In this document: positions 11,181 through 23,321 of the stretch, piece by piece | Layout: each line of letters opens with the position of its first letter | Position numbering within the stretch: the first letter of the stretch is position 1 | Source of the DNA: Bretschneidera sinensis | Taxonomy: Eukaryota > Streptophyta > Magnoliopsida > Brassicales > Akaniaceae | Assembly (NCBI GenBank): GCA_023935145.1 | Contig: CM043705.1 | Location: 24,153,290-24,217,289, forward strand | DNA: 64,000 nt | Direction: 5' to 3' | Made by a program: the position numbers and the translations under genes | The notes under the pieces: generated by a model | The model's input: only the letters and a program-made list of their open reading frames with translations | What the model was told of the DNA's origin: nothing | The model's database searches: none

Positions 11181-12014
11181 ATGGCACAAACCTCCAACCT
11201 TGAAAATCAAAATGTTAGAGAGGTTAATGCCATAATCACTCGCAGCGGTAAGAAAATTGATGGACCCCCTCTACCATCAATCCTGAATCCTAACACCATG
11301 TGCAACAAGGATAAAATCCTTGAGGAACAAGAGGCCCATGATGATTATTCTCCCCCGATGCCTTTCCCTCAAGCACTCCTTAAACCTAAGGAGATAAATA
11401 CAGCATTAAAATGTGAGATTCTTGAACAACTTCAGCATGTTAAAATTAATCTTCCCTTTCTTCATATCATAAAACAGATTCCCAACTATGCTAAAGTCAT
11501 CAAGGATCTATGCACACTCAAGAAGAAGCACAAGGTTAAGAAGATGACATTCTTAATGGAGCAAGCAAATGTAGTAATTGACAGCAAGACACTGCCCAAA
11601 TATAAAGATTCGGGCTGTCCAACGGTGGCTTGCCAAATTGGAAACAAATCTTGTGGCCAATGATTGCCAGATTTGGGTGCTAGTGTGAACCTCATACCAT
11701 ACTCCATGTACTTACAGCTCGGTCTAGGTGAGATCAAACCAACCTCAGTGGTACTTCAATTAGCGAATAGATCGGTAAGAAAACCAAGAGGTATTGTAGA
11801 AGATGTTTTGTTGCAAATTGATAATTTATACTATCTTGTTGATTTTTTGGTTTTAGATACTGTTTCTACTATAAACACGGAGTCAAAAATTCCTTTGATG
11901 CTTGGAAGACCATTCCTTGCCACCACCAATGCCCTAATTAATTGTAGGAATGGCTTAATGACATTATCATTTGGAAATAGGACTCTAGAGGTAAATGTTT
12001 TTCGAGTCTCATAG
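11181..12014 (+). pseudogene. GypG protease domain (retropepsin-like)
   Basis: The segment VREVNAIITRSGKKIDGP is the linker that precedes protease in this gypsy clade. It is followed by LPFLHIIKQIPNYAKVIKDL and KMTFLMEQANVVI. The protease region reads DLGASVNLIPYSMYLQLGL, LQLANRSVRKPRGIVEDVL and PLMLGRPFLATTNALI. The DLGAS active site with Leu in place of Ser/Thr is usual for this clade. A TGA at 11661-11663 lies just before the active site. The frame peters out after 12014 with PHVVNVVDVF and FKYSMPKD, and no RT follows. Confidence 0.85.
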
Positions 12015-12354
12015 CAGCCACATGAAGATGATGAGTACATCAAAGATAATTCTAACTCTTCGAAATTCATTCCTAATAATTTTGAATTCAATGATTCTTC
12101 AGTTTATCCCCATGTCGTTAATGTTGTTGATGTTTTTGATAAGCCACAAGAATTTATTAAGAAATCTTGGCAACCATACTTTGAGGAGTTGCTTAAGAGA
12201 AGTCACATGGATGCGGGAATCAAATATCCTGCTGCTGATAGTAAATGGGCATCACCAAAAACACTTGAGCCACATGTGGTGGACTTTAAGTATTCCATGC
12301 CAAAAGACTAGCACTGAGGCCACTGAGTATGGAGCCTCATCTTCAGCACCATAA

Positions 12355-14013
12355 TGAGGCCAGCAGTGAGAGTGGTGCAGCGTCTGGCTGAAAACGTAAA
12401 ACTTAGCGCTCATGGGAGGTAATCCACAACATATCCTTTATTTCTTTTTTGTTTTTCATATTTGTTTTTACTTGTTTATTATTATTATTTTGCTGTTTTC
12501 CAATTTTACTTTTGTATTTCTTTTTCAGGGACAAATATACGAAGTAGTTCAAATGGTGGTGCATAATTTTCAGCTTCTGTGCACTTTCGGCTACAAAGGG
12601 ATTTTCCTAAACTTTTGCTTTCACATTGAGGACAATGCTTATCTTAAGTTTGGGGGAGGAAATGAGGAAACATATTCCTGTTTTCCATATTTTTCTTTGA
12701 ATTACTTGGTGTCATTTTCCTTTTTGTTTGTTTTTAGCATGCTTTGTGTTAGCCTTAGAGTTAATTCACATGTCAATGATATGAGCCTAATTGAGATAGC
12801 ATATAGCGTTTAGAAGTAGTTAAATCCTACTTCGGTTTGAAATTAATTTAAGTATCAATCTTCATTTGGTTTGAGACTCTAGTTTGTGGTAAGATTGTAT
12901 AATTAGTCTAAAACATTTAGAGAAGTTTTATGTGTGATTGTTTTGTGAATACTTTTGCAGTCTCGACAAGCTCTAGAACTTATTTGATAATCACTTGATG
13001 AGAATTCCTAGAATGCACATTACTTAGGATATGATATAGGTCATTTTTGGACCGTTTGAGCCTTTCGAACTTACCCTTGCTATATTCATCAGTAGTCACC
13101 TATTTGAACCTTTTTCTTGAAAAAGAATTTGAGTCTTGCTTCTTTCAATAGCCCATTTACTCACTTTTATGAGCCTAAAAATATTTTATCCGTACCTTTC
13201 TTTTAAAATAACTTAGTTATACACATTTGTTGAGAAGCATTTAAAAGGAGTAAGGATGGAAATATGAAAACCATGACCCAAGTACACTAAAGGAGATAAG
13301 TTGGGGGTTGTGGAAAAGAAAAGAAAAAAAATGGAAAGGAGGTGAATGGTCTTATGCCAAAATACAAAAGAGAATAAAAGAAGTGAATTATGGCAAAGAA
13401 AAATGAAAAGAAAAGAAAAGTGGTTACTTATTGAGAGATATGCTCTTATAAAAAATGTTTAAGGGATTGGGTGTTGAAGTTTATCCAGTGCTTAAAGTGG
13501 TTGTGGTTAAAACTAAGAGTTGAGTTCTTTTACTTGTGAATCCTTCCTGTTCTTTCTTAATCTTTACCTTAGCCTAACATTACAAGCTTATTAAAGACCT
13601 ATTGATCCAATGTAGTGTGATTTTTCTACAATAGTGGAGAGTGATTCGAAAAGAGAGCCTATGGAGCTTGTTTTTATGATTGATGTCACGCAATTTAATA
13701 TATTTTAGAGGCCAAGACTTGTATTCATGAATGTTGTGCATAAAATCATCCGGGTGTTCGGATTAATGGATTGTGGTAAGATGGATGTTAAGAGTTGATA
13801 ACAATTTTAAGATTGATGTTTAGATTACTTTTGGACTTGGGTGAAATTTAATGATTCTATGAGTCGTGTGTTATATGCGATATTTTAGACAAAAGTGAAT
13901 TACTCTTGGTTTAACACTAACATTGCTTTACTTTGATTTGATGCCCACCGTAGAATTCATCTCTTGTTTTTGCTTAAATTTCTAGGGACTAGCAATAAGC
14001 TAGTTGGGCGTTA
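12355..14013 (+). other. GypG 3' non-coding region
   Basis: Contains the segment ACGTAAAACTTAGCGCTCATGG followed by GGAGGTAATCCAC near 12395, a landmark I recall from related plant elements after the protein-coding part. An AAGTTTGGGGGAGG purine tract follows at about 12646, then a long purine-rich stretch at 13285-13430. CTAGCAATAAGCTAGTTGGG lies just before the 3' LTR. Open frames here are low-complexity, rich in Phe, and not convincing genes. RT would be expected in this position in an autonomous relative. Confidence 0.6.
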
Positions 14014-15513
14014 TGATGAGAGTCATAAAATGCATCTTTACAGTACTTAATTGTTAGCATTTTAAGGTTGATCTAGGTTTGAATTGCACTTTTATACCTT
14101 AATAACTCTAAAGTGTCATTCTTGGATAATTGATCTATTTCGATGCATTTTTAGGTACTTTAAGTTCAAAAGAGATGGAAAGGCTATCATTTCTTGAAGC
14201 ACAATGACTCAATGAGCACCGGAGTGAAGGTTCACAAGCATTTGGAAAGGAGTTTCATTAAATTGCCAGAATTGCCCGTACAGATCAATCATTTTTGCAA
14301 ATTAAACTGTATTGATGCAAGAATAACCAGGAGATGAGCCATATTTACATAGAAAGATCCAGAAGTCTATTTTTTGGAGAATTTTACGGCTCATAAAAAT
14401 GATTTTTCTAGAGAAAGTTATGGCAGTTTTAGTAGACAAAGGTCAGGCCTCCAAAACAGCATCAGTGTGCGCCGCGGCCTGGACCAGCCAGGGCCGCAGT
14501 GCCCAGAACCTCCAAATCTTGAACCACCAGCCAGTGCCACGGCACCCCTCAGCCTAGGCCACGGCACCCAGAAGCCACCCAACCCAAGCTGAAAGCAAGG
14601 CCGCAGCGCGCACACGTTTTTCTATCTCCGAGTCAGAACTTAATTAGGGTTTTGACAATAGATTAAACCTGAAACCACCCTTAGACCTTTGTACTATAAA
14701 TAAATCACTTAAGGTTAAAGACAGGACATCAATCAAAGGCTAAAAAACTTAAGGGAGGCTGCCACACTCTCCCTCATGGCCAACTAATCTCCAAGCAAGG
14801 CGAAGGGATGAATCCCTAGGTGTAGTTGTTTTTATTTACCTTTCTTAATTCAGTTTTAATTTGGATTTATTGCTAAACATTGTTTATGATTTATTCTTTG
14901 CTTAAACAAGAAGAATTAAGGTTCATGTGACAGCTACACTATATGTTCTTCTTATTTTAGATTTTCTTAACCCGGTGATTGCATGCTTCCTCTCCATATA
15001 AGTTTAGTAAAGCTCTTCTTATGTCAAGTTGTTTAGATGTGATTAAGTCCGGTAGATTTATCTTTTAGGTTTGTCCATTACTGTGATATTATCATAGAGA
15101 TATATTGTCGTTTCTTGATAAACCTATAGGATAGGTTGTGTGTGCTTGAATCGAAAGTAAAGAGTTCTTCATAAGCAATTACATCAGGGTTTATATATGT
15201 GTTGTGATTGAATATTTGTCAATTGCTTGTTTGGGATGTGAAACTTGCAATCGAGATAAAGACAACGGAATTGAGAGTGGAATAAGGAAACAAACCTAGG
15301 GAGGATTCCCAGAACCTTGTAGTCTCCATCATATTTTCAATCTATTTACACAATTTTCTTATATTACTTTACCATCAAAATTCAGATTCTCTCACTTGAT
15401 CTTATCGTTCGTTCGTGTTTATGTTTACATCTTCTCTTGTAGTTAACTTGTTTCCTCGTGGGATCGACACCTCAACTATACACAATAATCGCATATTAGT
15501 TTGAGAGCAATCA
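14014..15513 (+). repeat. GypG 3' LTR
   Basis: Matches 8131-9601 over its whole length and ends GAGAGCAATCA followed by the TSD TGTCA. It keeps a better-preserved GC-rich array at 14465-14615 (CGCCGCGGCC, GGGCCGCAGTGCCCAGAA, GGCCACGGCACCCAGAA, GGCCGCAGCGCGC) and a TATA-like ACTATAAATA near 14692. Confidence 0.9.
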
Positions 15514-15518
15514 TGTCA

Positions 15519-16163
15519 CAAGGTAGTTCGGAGACTCAGAAGATCCAACTGTCATATGGAAGAAACTAGATGAGTTGTTTCTTACCAAAACTCTCCCTAA
15601 CAAGATTTATCTTCTTAAAATAATCTTTGCTTTTAAAATGGATCATAGTAAAAAGGTTCAAGATAATCTTGATGTCTTTAATAAACTAGTTCAAGATTTG
15701 GCTAGTTGTAGTATTAAATTCCCGGATGAACAATTAGCTGTTACGTTATTAAATTCTCTTCCTTATTGCTTTGATAGTTTAATTAATGCAATTGAATATG
15801 GAAGAGATACACTAACCAAAGAAATTGTGGTCAATGCTATAAAGGCTCATGATTTCAAAGCCAAGAGTAGGGAGGCATCACTTGGAGAAGGTTGTTCGTA
15901 AGAGGAAGGCCAGCAACTCAGAATGGCAGTAGCATTCATGGCAACTACTGGGAGAAATCAAGAGGTAGAGGGCAGAGCCATAGGAGAGCACATTCCAAAC
16001 CAAGATTTGGAGAAAAGAGGTGCTTCTACTGTAACAAGGAGGGTCACTTCAAGAAAGATTGCAAGAAGAGGTTATGGGATGAGAGAGGAAGAATCCATAC
16101 CAACAATGGAGAAGCTTCGGTTGCTAAAGGAGAACAACAAGATGATGTTCTTTTTGTGTGCTC
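15519..16163 (+). pseudogene. Cop1 gag, C-terminal part with zinc knuckle
   Basis: Continues the Gag broken at 8130: VIWKKLDELFLTKTLPNKIYL, QDNLDVFNKLVQDL, SLPYCFDSLINAIEYGRD. A stop lies just after the TSD where CAAGGGAGTG of relatives reads CAAGGTAG. A one-base frameshift near 15895 moves the frame, which then encodes a CCHC zinc knuckle CFYCNKEGHFKKDC near 16020. Confidence 0.85.
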
Positions 16164-16610
16164 AAATGTGAGCAGGAGGCAAGGCAGTGAGAAGTGGATT
16201 CTGGATTCCGGGTGCACTTATCACATGTTTCCTCACAAAGAATGGTTCAAGAATTTCAAGGAGATCAATGATGGAAGGGTCTTCTTGGGTAATGATAATT
16301 CTTGCCAAGTGAGGGGGATAAGAGACATCCAGTTGAGGATGTTCGATAGAGTCATAAGGCTGCTGCGAAATGTGAGGTATCTTCCAGATTTTAAGAGGAA
16401 TTTGATCTCATTGGGACAGTTGGATTCCTTGGGGTATTCATGCAAAGTAGAAGGAGGAAAGATCAAGGTGGCCAAGGGATCTTTGGTAGTTATTAAAGCA
16501 GCAATAAAGGATGGATTTTATGAGATGATCGGAGAGACAGAAATCAATGATCAAGCAGCAAGCTTGATGGCTGATGGATAGGGCAGCTCTTTGGCGCACT
16601 CGCTTGGGAC
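16164..16610 (+). pseudogene. Cop1 protease and pre-integrase segment
   Basis: WILDSGCTYHM is the copia aspartic protease active site (D-S-G-C), at about 16197-16230. VFLGNDNSCQVRGI, RLLRNVRYLPDFKRNLISLGQL and GSLVVIKA follow, then the pre-integrase LGHMSEKSL. The pre-integrase zinc residues begin here. A frameshift near 16575 separates it from integrase. Confidence 0.87.
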
Positions 16611-17522
16611 ACATGAGTGAAAAGAGCCTGCAAGTTCTTAGCAAGGATGGCCTACTTGGTGGAGACAAAGTAGAGAAACTTGATTTCTACGAGTGTTGCG
16701 TTCTTGGGAAGCAACACCAGGTCAGCTTCAACACTGGAGTGCACAAGTCTAAGAGGATTCTTGGCTACATTCATTCGGACCTTTGGGGACCAGCAAGAAC
16801 ACCAACACAGGGAGGTAACTTTTACTTTTTGTCTTTAATTGATGATTATTCAAGAAACGTTTGGGTTTATTTGCTTAGGAATAAATCATATGCTTTGAAT
16901 AAATTTGTGGTGTGGAAAAAGTTGTTGCAGACTCAAACGGGTATGGTAGTTAAGGCTTTACGAACCGATAATGGCTTAGAATTTTGTAATAAGGATTTTG
17001 ATAAATTCTGTGAATTAAATGGCATCCTAAGACATAGAACGATTGTAAAAACCCCTCAACAAAATGGAGTTGCTGAGAGGATGAATAGAACCCTTATGGA
17101 AAAAGGTTAGGTGCATGTTAATTGGGTCCGGTTTACCAAAATGTTTTTGGGGAGAAGCTGTGGCTACTGCTGTATACTTGGTAAATAGATCACCCTCTAG
17201 AGCTTTAGAGCTCAAGACTCCCATGGAGATGTGGAGTGGAAAACCCCCTGAGTTGAGCAACCTTAAGACTTTTGGGTGTGTTGCATATGCACATCAAAAG
17301 GATGATAAACTTAACTCAAGGTCTAGAAAATGTGTGTTTCAAGGGTATGGTGATGGGGTTAAGGGATATAGGTTGTGGTCCTTAGAACCTAAAGGAATGA
17401 AACTCATTATAAGTAGGGATGTTATTTTTAATGAATTTTTATTTTCCTACTTGGAAAAAACTAACCCTATAGGGGCTACTAAGAAAACCAGTCCGAAATT
17501 TATGGAGCATCGCATCAAGTAG
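16574..17522 (+). pseudogene. Cop1 integrase
   Basis: Starts RLGHMSEKSLQVLSKDGL and CCVLGKQHQVSF (zinc-binding part). The core follows: IHSDLWGPARTPTQGG, LRTDNGLEFCN and NGVAERMNRTLMEKG, giving the D, D, E triad. An extra A at about 17101-17105 (GAAAAAGG against GAAAAGG in relatives) shifts the frame. The rest (SGLPKCFWGEAVATAVYLVN, ELSNLKTFGCVAYAH, VFQGYGDGVKGYRLW) continues to a TAG at 17520-17522. Confidence 0.88.
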
Positions 17523-17753
17523 AATTCGGTTCAGGTAGAGAAAGGAAGGCAAGAGGGTTCGGACCAGGTAGAGCTCATTGATGAAGGCCAAGCTCAAGAA
17601 ACTTAAAAAGAGGCTGAACTAGAAGAGGTTGATGTAGCAAGTCGGAATGACTACCAGCTCACAAGGGACCAGGAAAGAAGGCTAGTCGGACCACCTTCAA
17701 GATATGGGTTTGCAGATGCTGCGGATGCAGCAACTCCTTGGACAGAAGGAGAG

Positions 17754-18838
17754 ATGAGTGAACAAGAGACTTACATTGATGCTATGGGATGTAAGGATTC
17801 GCCAAGATGGAAGCTAGCTATGGAGGAAGAAATGGATTCTTTGAGGAAGAACAACTTCTGGGAATTGGTGCACATTCCGGGAAAACAAAGAGTTGTAGAT
17901 TGTAAGTGGACTTACAATATCAAAGAAGGGTACCCTCCAGGAGATGAAGTCCGGAATAAGGCTAGGTTGGTGGCGAAGGGTTCACACAAAGGAAAGGCAT
18001 GGATTTCACAGAAACCTTCTCACCTAAACATAAGGTGGATGAAGTGGTGATTATCCTCATCTATGCCAATGATATACTGTTGGTTCAGAACAGCAGGGAG
18101 AGGATGAAAAGGTTTACATCTCAACTCAGTGAGGAGTTTGAGAGGAAGGATCTCAGCCTTACACAAAAGATCCTTGGTATAAGAAGAATTTGGGAAAATG
18201 ATAGAAATGAGTTGAAGGTTTCCTGGTCTTCTTTGGAAGATGGTAAACCAATGAAGGTTCCCTTTGTTGGTCATTTCAAGTTCTCCAGCGAGCAATGTCC
18301 TGGAATGGATGAGGGGAAGAAGGAAATGGTAAAGGTCCCTTACTCTAGTGCAGTTGGACCAGTCATGTCCATGATGGTAAGCACTAGACCCGACATTTCT
18401 CAGGCAAGGTGTTCTCAGCAGATGTGTGAGTAATCCCAGAAAAGAGCTTTAGCTTGGGATGAAGTGGTTGCTAAGGTATTGGAAGGCTCGGTGGTAGCAC
18501 TCTCAACAACGGAGGCAGAATACATTGTGGCTTCGGAAGCCATAAAGGAGGCTATATGGTGCAAAGGGTTGTTGGATGAGTGGATGGTCCTAAAAGAGCA
18601 GGTGGTGGTGTCTTCGGATATCCAAAGTGCATGGCGCTTATGAAGGAATTCGGTGTTCCATGAGAGGACAATGCATATGGATGTTTGGTATCATTACATT
18701 CCAAAAAATGGTACAAAAGGATGCATTCATGTTGACAAGAAGGCCACGGAAGAAAGTCCTATAGATTTAGGTACAAAGGTCTTACCTCTAAGTAAGTTCA
18801 ATCATTGCCTTGGACTACTTAGGATTGGAGTCGGTTGA
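17754..18838 (+). pseudogene. Cop1 RT and RNase H with large internal deletions
   Basis: RT begins WKLAMEEEMDSLRKNNFWEL and runs to DFTETFSP, then jumps directly to HKVDEVVIILIYANDILLV. About 100 residues present in Cop4 (about 59925-60215) are missing, and the catalytic VDD reads AND. RNase H retains VALSTTEAEYI and HERTMHMDVWYHYI but lacks about 165 bases before it, including the first Asp region. Both deletions share breakpoints with Cop3. The product could not reverse transcribe. Further stops occur at 18431 and near 18640. Confidence 0.87.
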
Positions 18839-18919
18839 TATGATGACTCAAGATAAGTTTGGATCCTGAATTCTCTGCACAATGAGTTCGGGTTTAAACG
18901 CTTAGACAAAGGTAGAGAT

Positions 18920-19937
18920 TGTTGGTATTTGTCTAAGGTTTAAACATGGTTAAGGTTTAGACATGATTAAGGTTTAAACATGGTTGAGGTTTGGAGAAGT
19001 TAAACATGGTTGGAAGAGGTTTGAAGAAGGTCAAGCATCAAGTTTTTCAAGCCTTAGCACACTAGGAGTGTGCCTCAATATGCAAGCAACAAAAAGGGTC
19101 TAGCAAAATGAGTGTACGCACCAGGTCAAGCGGCAGTGCCCAGAAGAGGAGGAAGCTGGTGGAAGGCCAAGGCCGTGGTGCCCACTACCCAAGGCTGCGG
19201 CGCCCAGAGAAGGATGAAGGTGTGCTCTGCCTTAGGCCGCGGCGCCCCCTATTCAAGGCCGTGGTGCTAGGCACACTGAAGCAAGGTTGTTCAGCCTCTT
19301 GTTAGGTGCGTGGATGCAAGATCAAAATGCACAGGATCACTTAGACTTGATCAAAGGCTAAGGTTGATTAGTCCTCAAGATCTAAGGGTGGAGAATGACA
19401 CTCAAGATTGGACAAGAAGTTGGTGCACTATATAAAGGGTCACCTAGCTTCATTGTGATATGAGATCATGAATGTAATGTGATAGAAACACAAGAGTGTA
19501 TGTGTGTGACAAAACATGTGAATGAAAGAATTATATGAGAGCACAAAGACACAGACATACAAGAAGGGACTCATTGGAGAGGCTGGTTGTAAAGAGAGTG
19601 ATTAGTATAGAAAGGGGATTCAAGGGACTTGTAAGTGGAATTTCCAAGGGGGAAAGTTCCAGGGTAACTCAAGACCTTATCACTTTCTTGTTCTCTTCTT
19701 GGTTTCTTTAAGAACTTACGCTTCTTGAAGAGGTGTTGCTGATTGTAAGAACCCATTGATAAGATAGTGCAGAGAGTTTGGAGGAACTCACGGGGACGTA
19801 GGCTATTGCCGAACCTCGATAACAATTGCTGTCTTTCTTTCTTGCTTCGTGTGCTGTTTCTTTTCTTTACAAGTCATTCTAGACTTGGGTATTTGGAAGA
19901 TCACCACCTGGACATCTAGTCAAGGTGATTTCCAACA
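18920..19937 (+). repeat. Cop1 3' LTR
   Basis: Begins TGTTGGTATTTGTC after a short purine tract AAAGGTAGAGAT and ends TTTCCAACA followed by CATCT. TATATAAAG lies at about 19429-19437. The GC-rich array at 19125-19275 has five units, including GGCTGCGGCGCCCAGAG and GGCCGCGGCGCCCC. Confidence 0.92.
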
Positions 19938-19942
19938 CATCT

Positions 19943-20622
19943 ACTATTCCATAAACACCATGTAATGAAGCACGAAAGCAGACCAATTAAATTACCAGAT
20001 AATGAAGCCTTCTTTGCCATTATCATCCATGCGTATAAAGTAGCCTTCCAAGTATCAAAACGTGGACATGACACATTCAACAATTTACTTGCATGATCCC
20101 ATATCTGAGCAGCAATATTTTCAGTAGCTAAGACATGATCAATCGATTCCCTACTTGGCGGACAAAAGCAGTCACAAGCCGACGCAAGTGATATCCCCTT
20201 CTCTTGCACTCTTTCATCCACTACAAGGCTATTGAACCAAGCTTTCCAATTACAGATGGATAATTTTTTGGCAAAATTTTGTTCCAGAACCAGTCATGCC
20301 ACGGTAGAATCTCCTGTTTTTTCCGAACAACCTCCCAAGCTGAAACTGTTGTGAACTTACCGTCAGGGGATGGCATCCAGGCACAAATATCCAACCTGTC
20401 ACGCCCATTTATTCTAGTTTCAATAATTTCTTCCATGGTCTCGTCCCCCACAAGATCCCACAACATCTCAATATTCCAATTATTATCCACCCAACATTCT
20501 TTAATCCGAAGCTGTTTGTTTGGAATATTAGCAATCCTAACTGATAGAGGTCCAGATGCCAACCATTTATCATACAAGAAGAAAGAGTTTTCAGCCCTCA
20601 ATAGACCCTTGACATTATCCAT
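19943..20622 (-). pseudogene. LINE zf-RVT region after RT
   Basis: Minus-strand frame LDICAWMPSPDGKFTTVSAWEVV, HDWFWNKILPKNYPS and later CDCFCPPSRESIDHVLATENIAAQIW correspond to the zf-RVT domain that follows RT in plant LINEs. It ends in FITWCLWNSR at the Cop1 insertion point. The frame shifts near 20221. Confidence 0.8.
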
Positions 20623-20661
20623 AACTTTCGGAACACATACCGTAACTGATCTCCAAAAATG

Positions 20662-22350
20662 TTAATCAAAAGCTCTCCTTGCACAAGACAGAGGGTGGCC
20701 ATCTCTTAGGTACTTAGCTTTGAAAAAATCTGCCCACAAACCTTCAGACGTCAAAATCTTATACGCAAATTTCATGTGGAACGATTTTTGGACTTCCTGT
20801 AGATCTCTTAGACCCAAACCTCCTTCTTTAGTAGGCTTGCAAATTTTTGACCAAGCTCGCCAATGCAATTACCCTCCTTATCACCCCAAAAAAAATTGGC
20901 CATAGTAGAATGTATCTGCTCTATAGTGGACTTTGGTACATTAACCACAGATAAAATATAAATAGGCATACTAGATAAAACATGCCTAAGTAATATCAAA
21001 CGAGCACCTTGGGAAAGTAATCTACCCTTCCAGGTCACCACCTTTTTCCTGATCTTTTCAACAAGCAGCTCAATAGTACAAGATAACAATCTGCCTGTAA
21101 CCAAAGGTGCACCCAAAAAGTCACTGAAAAATTTCCTTGAAACCTGTACTACTTAATAACACATGTTTTTGAGCTGGATTAATGAGTTTAGAAAGAAAAA
21201 TTGCTGATTTTTCCTTACTAATTTCCTGTCCTGACCATTTTTCATACGTTGCAAGAGTGTCCATGAGTCCCTTCATAGACATTTTTTGGCCATTAGCAAA
21301 AATTAAAAGATTATCAGCATAAAGAAGGTGCGAAATCAAAGGTGCCCCCATCCGATGAGAGAATCTTCCAATCCGTCCTACATCAAAATTAGTTCTAAGT
21401 AACCTTGTCAAAACTTCTTCAATAATAATGAATAAGTAAGGCGATAATGGATCCCCTTGTCTCAGTACCCGGGATGATTGGAAAAAATCTTTAAAGGTCC
21501 CATTCATCATTATTGAAAACCATGGGGACTTCACATATTGACTTATCAAATTACAAAACTAATTCGAAAAGCCAACTGTATGTAAAACCTTCAGAAGGAA
21601 ACCCTAATGAACTCTATCATACGCCTTAGCCATATCTATTTTCACCATCACATTACCACCCACAAATTTACAATGCAATGAATGGACCATTTCTTGTGCA
21701 AGCGAAATATTATCAAAGATGCTCATTCCAGGAATAAAGGCACCTTGTTCATGTGAGACCAGTTTAAGAATCACCCGAGATAAACGAGTTACAATAATTT
21801 TTTAAAAAATCTTATAAACCACAGAACACAAATTGATCGGCCTAAATTTGTCAAAGCTAGAAGGATTCGATACTTTCAGAATTAAAACAACGAAGGAAGA
21901 AGAGTAAAACTTGGGAAACGGTGACACCCCAAAAAAATCTTTTGCAGCCTCAATAACATCTTGTTTAATGAACTCCCAGCAAGTCAAGTAAAAATCTGAG
22001 CCAAATCTGTCTGGTCCCGGACTACTTTTCTTTGGAATAAAGGACAAAGCCTCTTTAACTTCAATCTCAGTAGGCTCTAGACAAAGCATCGTATTCTCCT
22101 TTTCCGTAATAACGTGATCAAGAATATCAGCTAAATTGCCCTGCTCCACATCAACTGAAGTAGTGAGTAAATTTCGAAAATACTGTGCAGCTCTTTGGTG
22201 TACTTCTTCAGGACTGTTCAAAACCGTTCCATCACCGAGGACCATTCTAGATATCTTGCACTTCCTTTGCCTCTGATTTACTACTGAATGGAAGAATTTC
22301 ATATTATTATCCCCTTCAACCAGCCATTTCTCTTTAGCTATTTGACCCAA
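20662..22350 (-). pseudogene. LINE reverse transcriptase
   Basis: Reads EKWLVEGDNNMKFFHSVVNQ, KKSSPGPDRFGSDFY and FDKFRPINLCSVVYKI, then after a broken stretch (21550-21800) VLRQGDPLSPYLFIIIEEVL and LLYADNLLIFANG. The catalytic YADD reads YADN, which would abolish activity. The thumb region RLLSCTIELLVEKI, YILSVVNVPKSTIEQIHS and FFWGDKEGN follows at 20808-21116. At least four stops or shifts interrupt it. Confidence 0.88.
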
Positions 22351-22371
22351 CCGAATAGCCTCTCTTTTCTC

Positions 22372-23321
22372 CTAAACATTAATTTCAAGTTTCATCACCA
22401 AGTAGTCCTCTTCCACATTCTCAAGAGCTTTCAAGTTGGAATCTACACGTCCGAACACATTCTTATTCCAAGCTCGTAAAGCAAGCTTGGTTCTCTTGAG
22501 TCGAATAGCTAACTTCACAAATCCGGAACTTGAGTCTGGACGATGCCATGCTTCCTGAACACAAGACAAAAAATTCTCATAGAGACACCACATATTCTGA
22601 AAATGAAAAGGAGCTGAACCATAAAATACTGATGGCTTTTCCAAATTCACAATCATGGGGCAATAATCAGAATATTTACGACTCAAATACTTTAAATGAG
22701 CCAACGTGAAACGAGCCGAAAAAACATTATCAATCACCGCTCTATCCAACTTCGCCCAGCTCCTAGCCACTGCTTCGTGCCCATTACACCAAGACATAGT
22801 TTGTCCACTACTCGAGAGATCAAATAGCCCACACTTGTCCAGGCAGTCATTAAAATTCGACATAGAAATTAATGGTCTCGGTTGACCACCAATTCTTTTA
22901 GAATCCATACGAATAGCATTAAAATCACCCAAAACCATCCAAGGGTAATCGTTCCTCTGTCCATGTTCCAAATCAGCCCATAGTGCCCTTCTCTTAGTGT
23001 ATGTACATTTGGCATAAACAAAGGTGAGAAGCACTCTTTGATTTGCCAACATCAGCCAACCTGTGATCAGTTGGGAAGTGCAAGACAACACCTGAAAACC
23101 ATCCGAATCCTTCCAAAATATCCAAAGCTTTCCCCCAGCACATTGGTTAGAGCAAAAATAATTAAAAGACAAAAACTACCCATTTCAGTCATTCGATTTT
23201 CACCAGCAAATGGTTCAGTAATCACACAAATGGAAACATTATTCTTTATGAGTAACAACTTCAATCTTTTCTTTGAACTCCCCAGCCCTCTAACATTCCA
23301 ATATAAAATTGTGTCAATCAT
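22372..23321 (-). pseudogene. LINE ORF2 start: AP-type endonuclease
   Basis: Starts MIDTILYWNVRGLGSSKKR at 23321 and continues, after a frameshift near 23170, with MVLGDFNAIRMDSKRIGG, LFDLSSSGQTMSW, SWAKLDRAVID and SRKYSDYCPMIV. GDFNA and the SD-x-x-P segment (Tyr-Cys where His is usual) are the hallmarks of exonuclease-endonuclease-phosphatase folds, which nick the target DNA. The ORF2 ATG overlaps the ORF1 stop as ATGA at 23321-23318, so ORF2 may have been translated by stop-restart. Confidence 0.87.

Larger units (their letters stand above)
8131..15513 (+). mobile_element. GypG: gag-protease-only gypsy-type element
   Basis: Two LTRs of about 1.47 and 1.50 kb (TGATGAGAG...AATCA) are flanked by an exact 5-bp duplication TGTCA (8126-8130 and 15514-15518) inside the Cop1 gag. 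The primer site matches tRNA-Asp, as in Athila/Tat-like gypsy elements. The internal region encodes Gag with a zinc knuckle and a protease, then about 2 kb of non-coding sequence. No RT, RNase H or integrase is visible on either strand. It therefore resembles the non-autonomous terminal-repeat elements with a GAG domain. The LTRs differ at several percent of positions in the part I compared, so it is not recent. Confidence 0.88.
6710..19937 (+). mobile_element. Cop1: Tork/TNT1-like copia, non-autonomous, with nested element
   Basis: A Ty1/copia element with two LTRs, a tRNA-Met primer site, gag, protease, integrase and deleted RT/RNase H, in copia order (integrase before RT). A 5-bp duplication CATCT flanks it. 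Without the nested GypG (8131-15513) and one TSD copy it is about 5.8 kb. It shares with Cop3 deletions in RT and RNase H that are absent from Cop2 and Cop4, so it probably moved with proteins supplied in trans. LTRs of about 957 and 1018 bases differ by a deletion near the 3' end of the 5' copy. Confidence 0.92.

Noticed and set aside
12412..12813. A 133-codon open frame rich in Phe with membrane-like stretches in GypG
   Set aside because: Low-complexity T-rich DNA gives long hydrophobic frames by chance. It has no counterpart in related elements that I know and lies in the expected non-coding 3' part.
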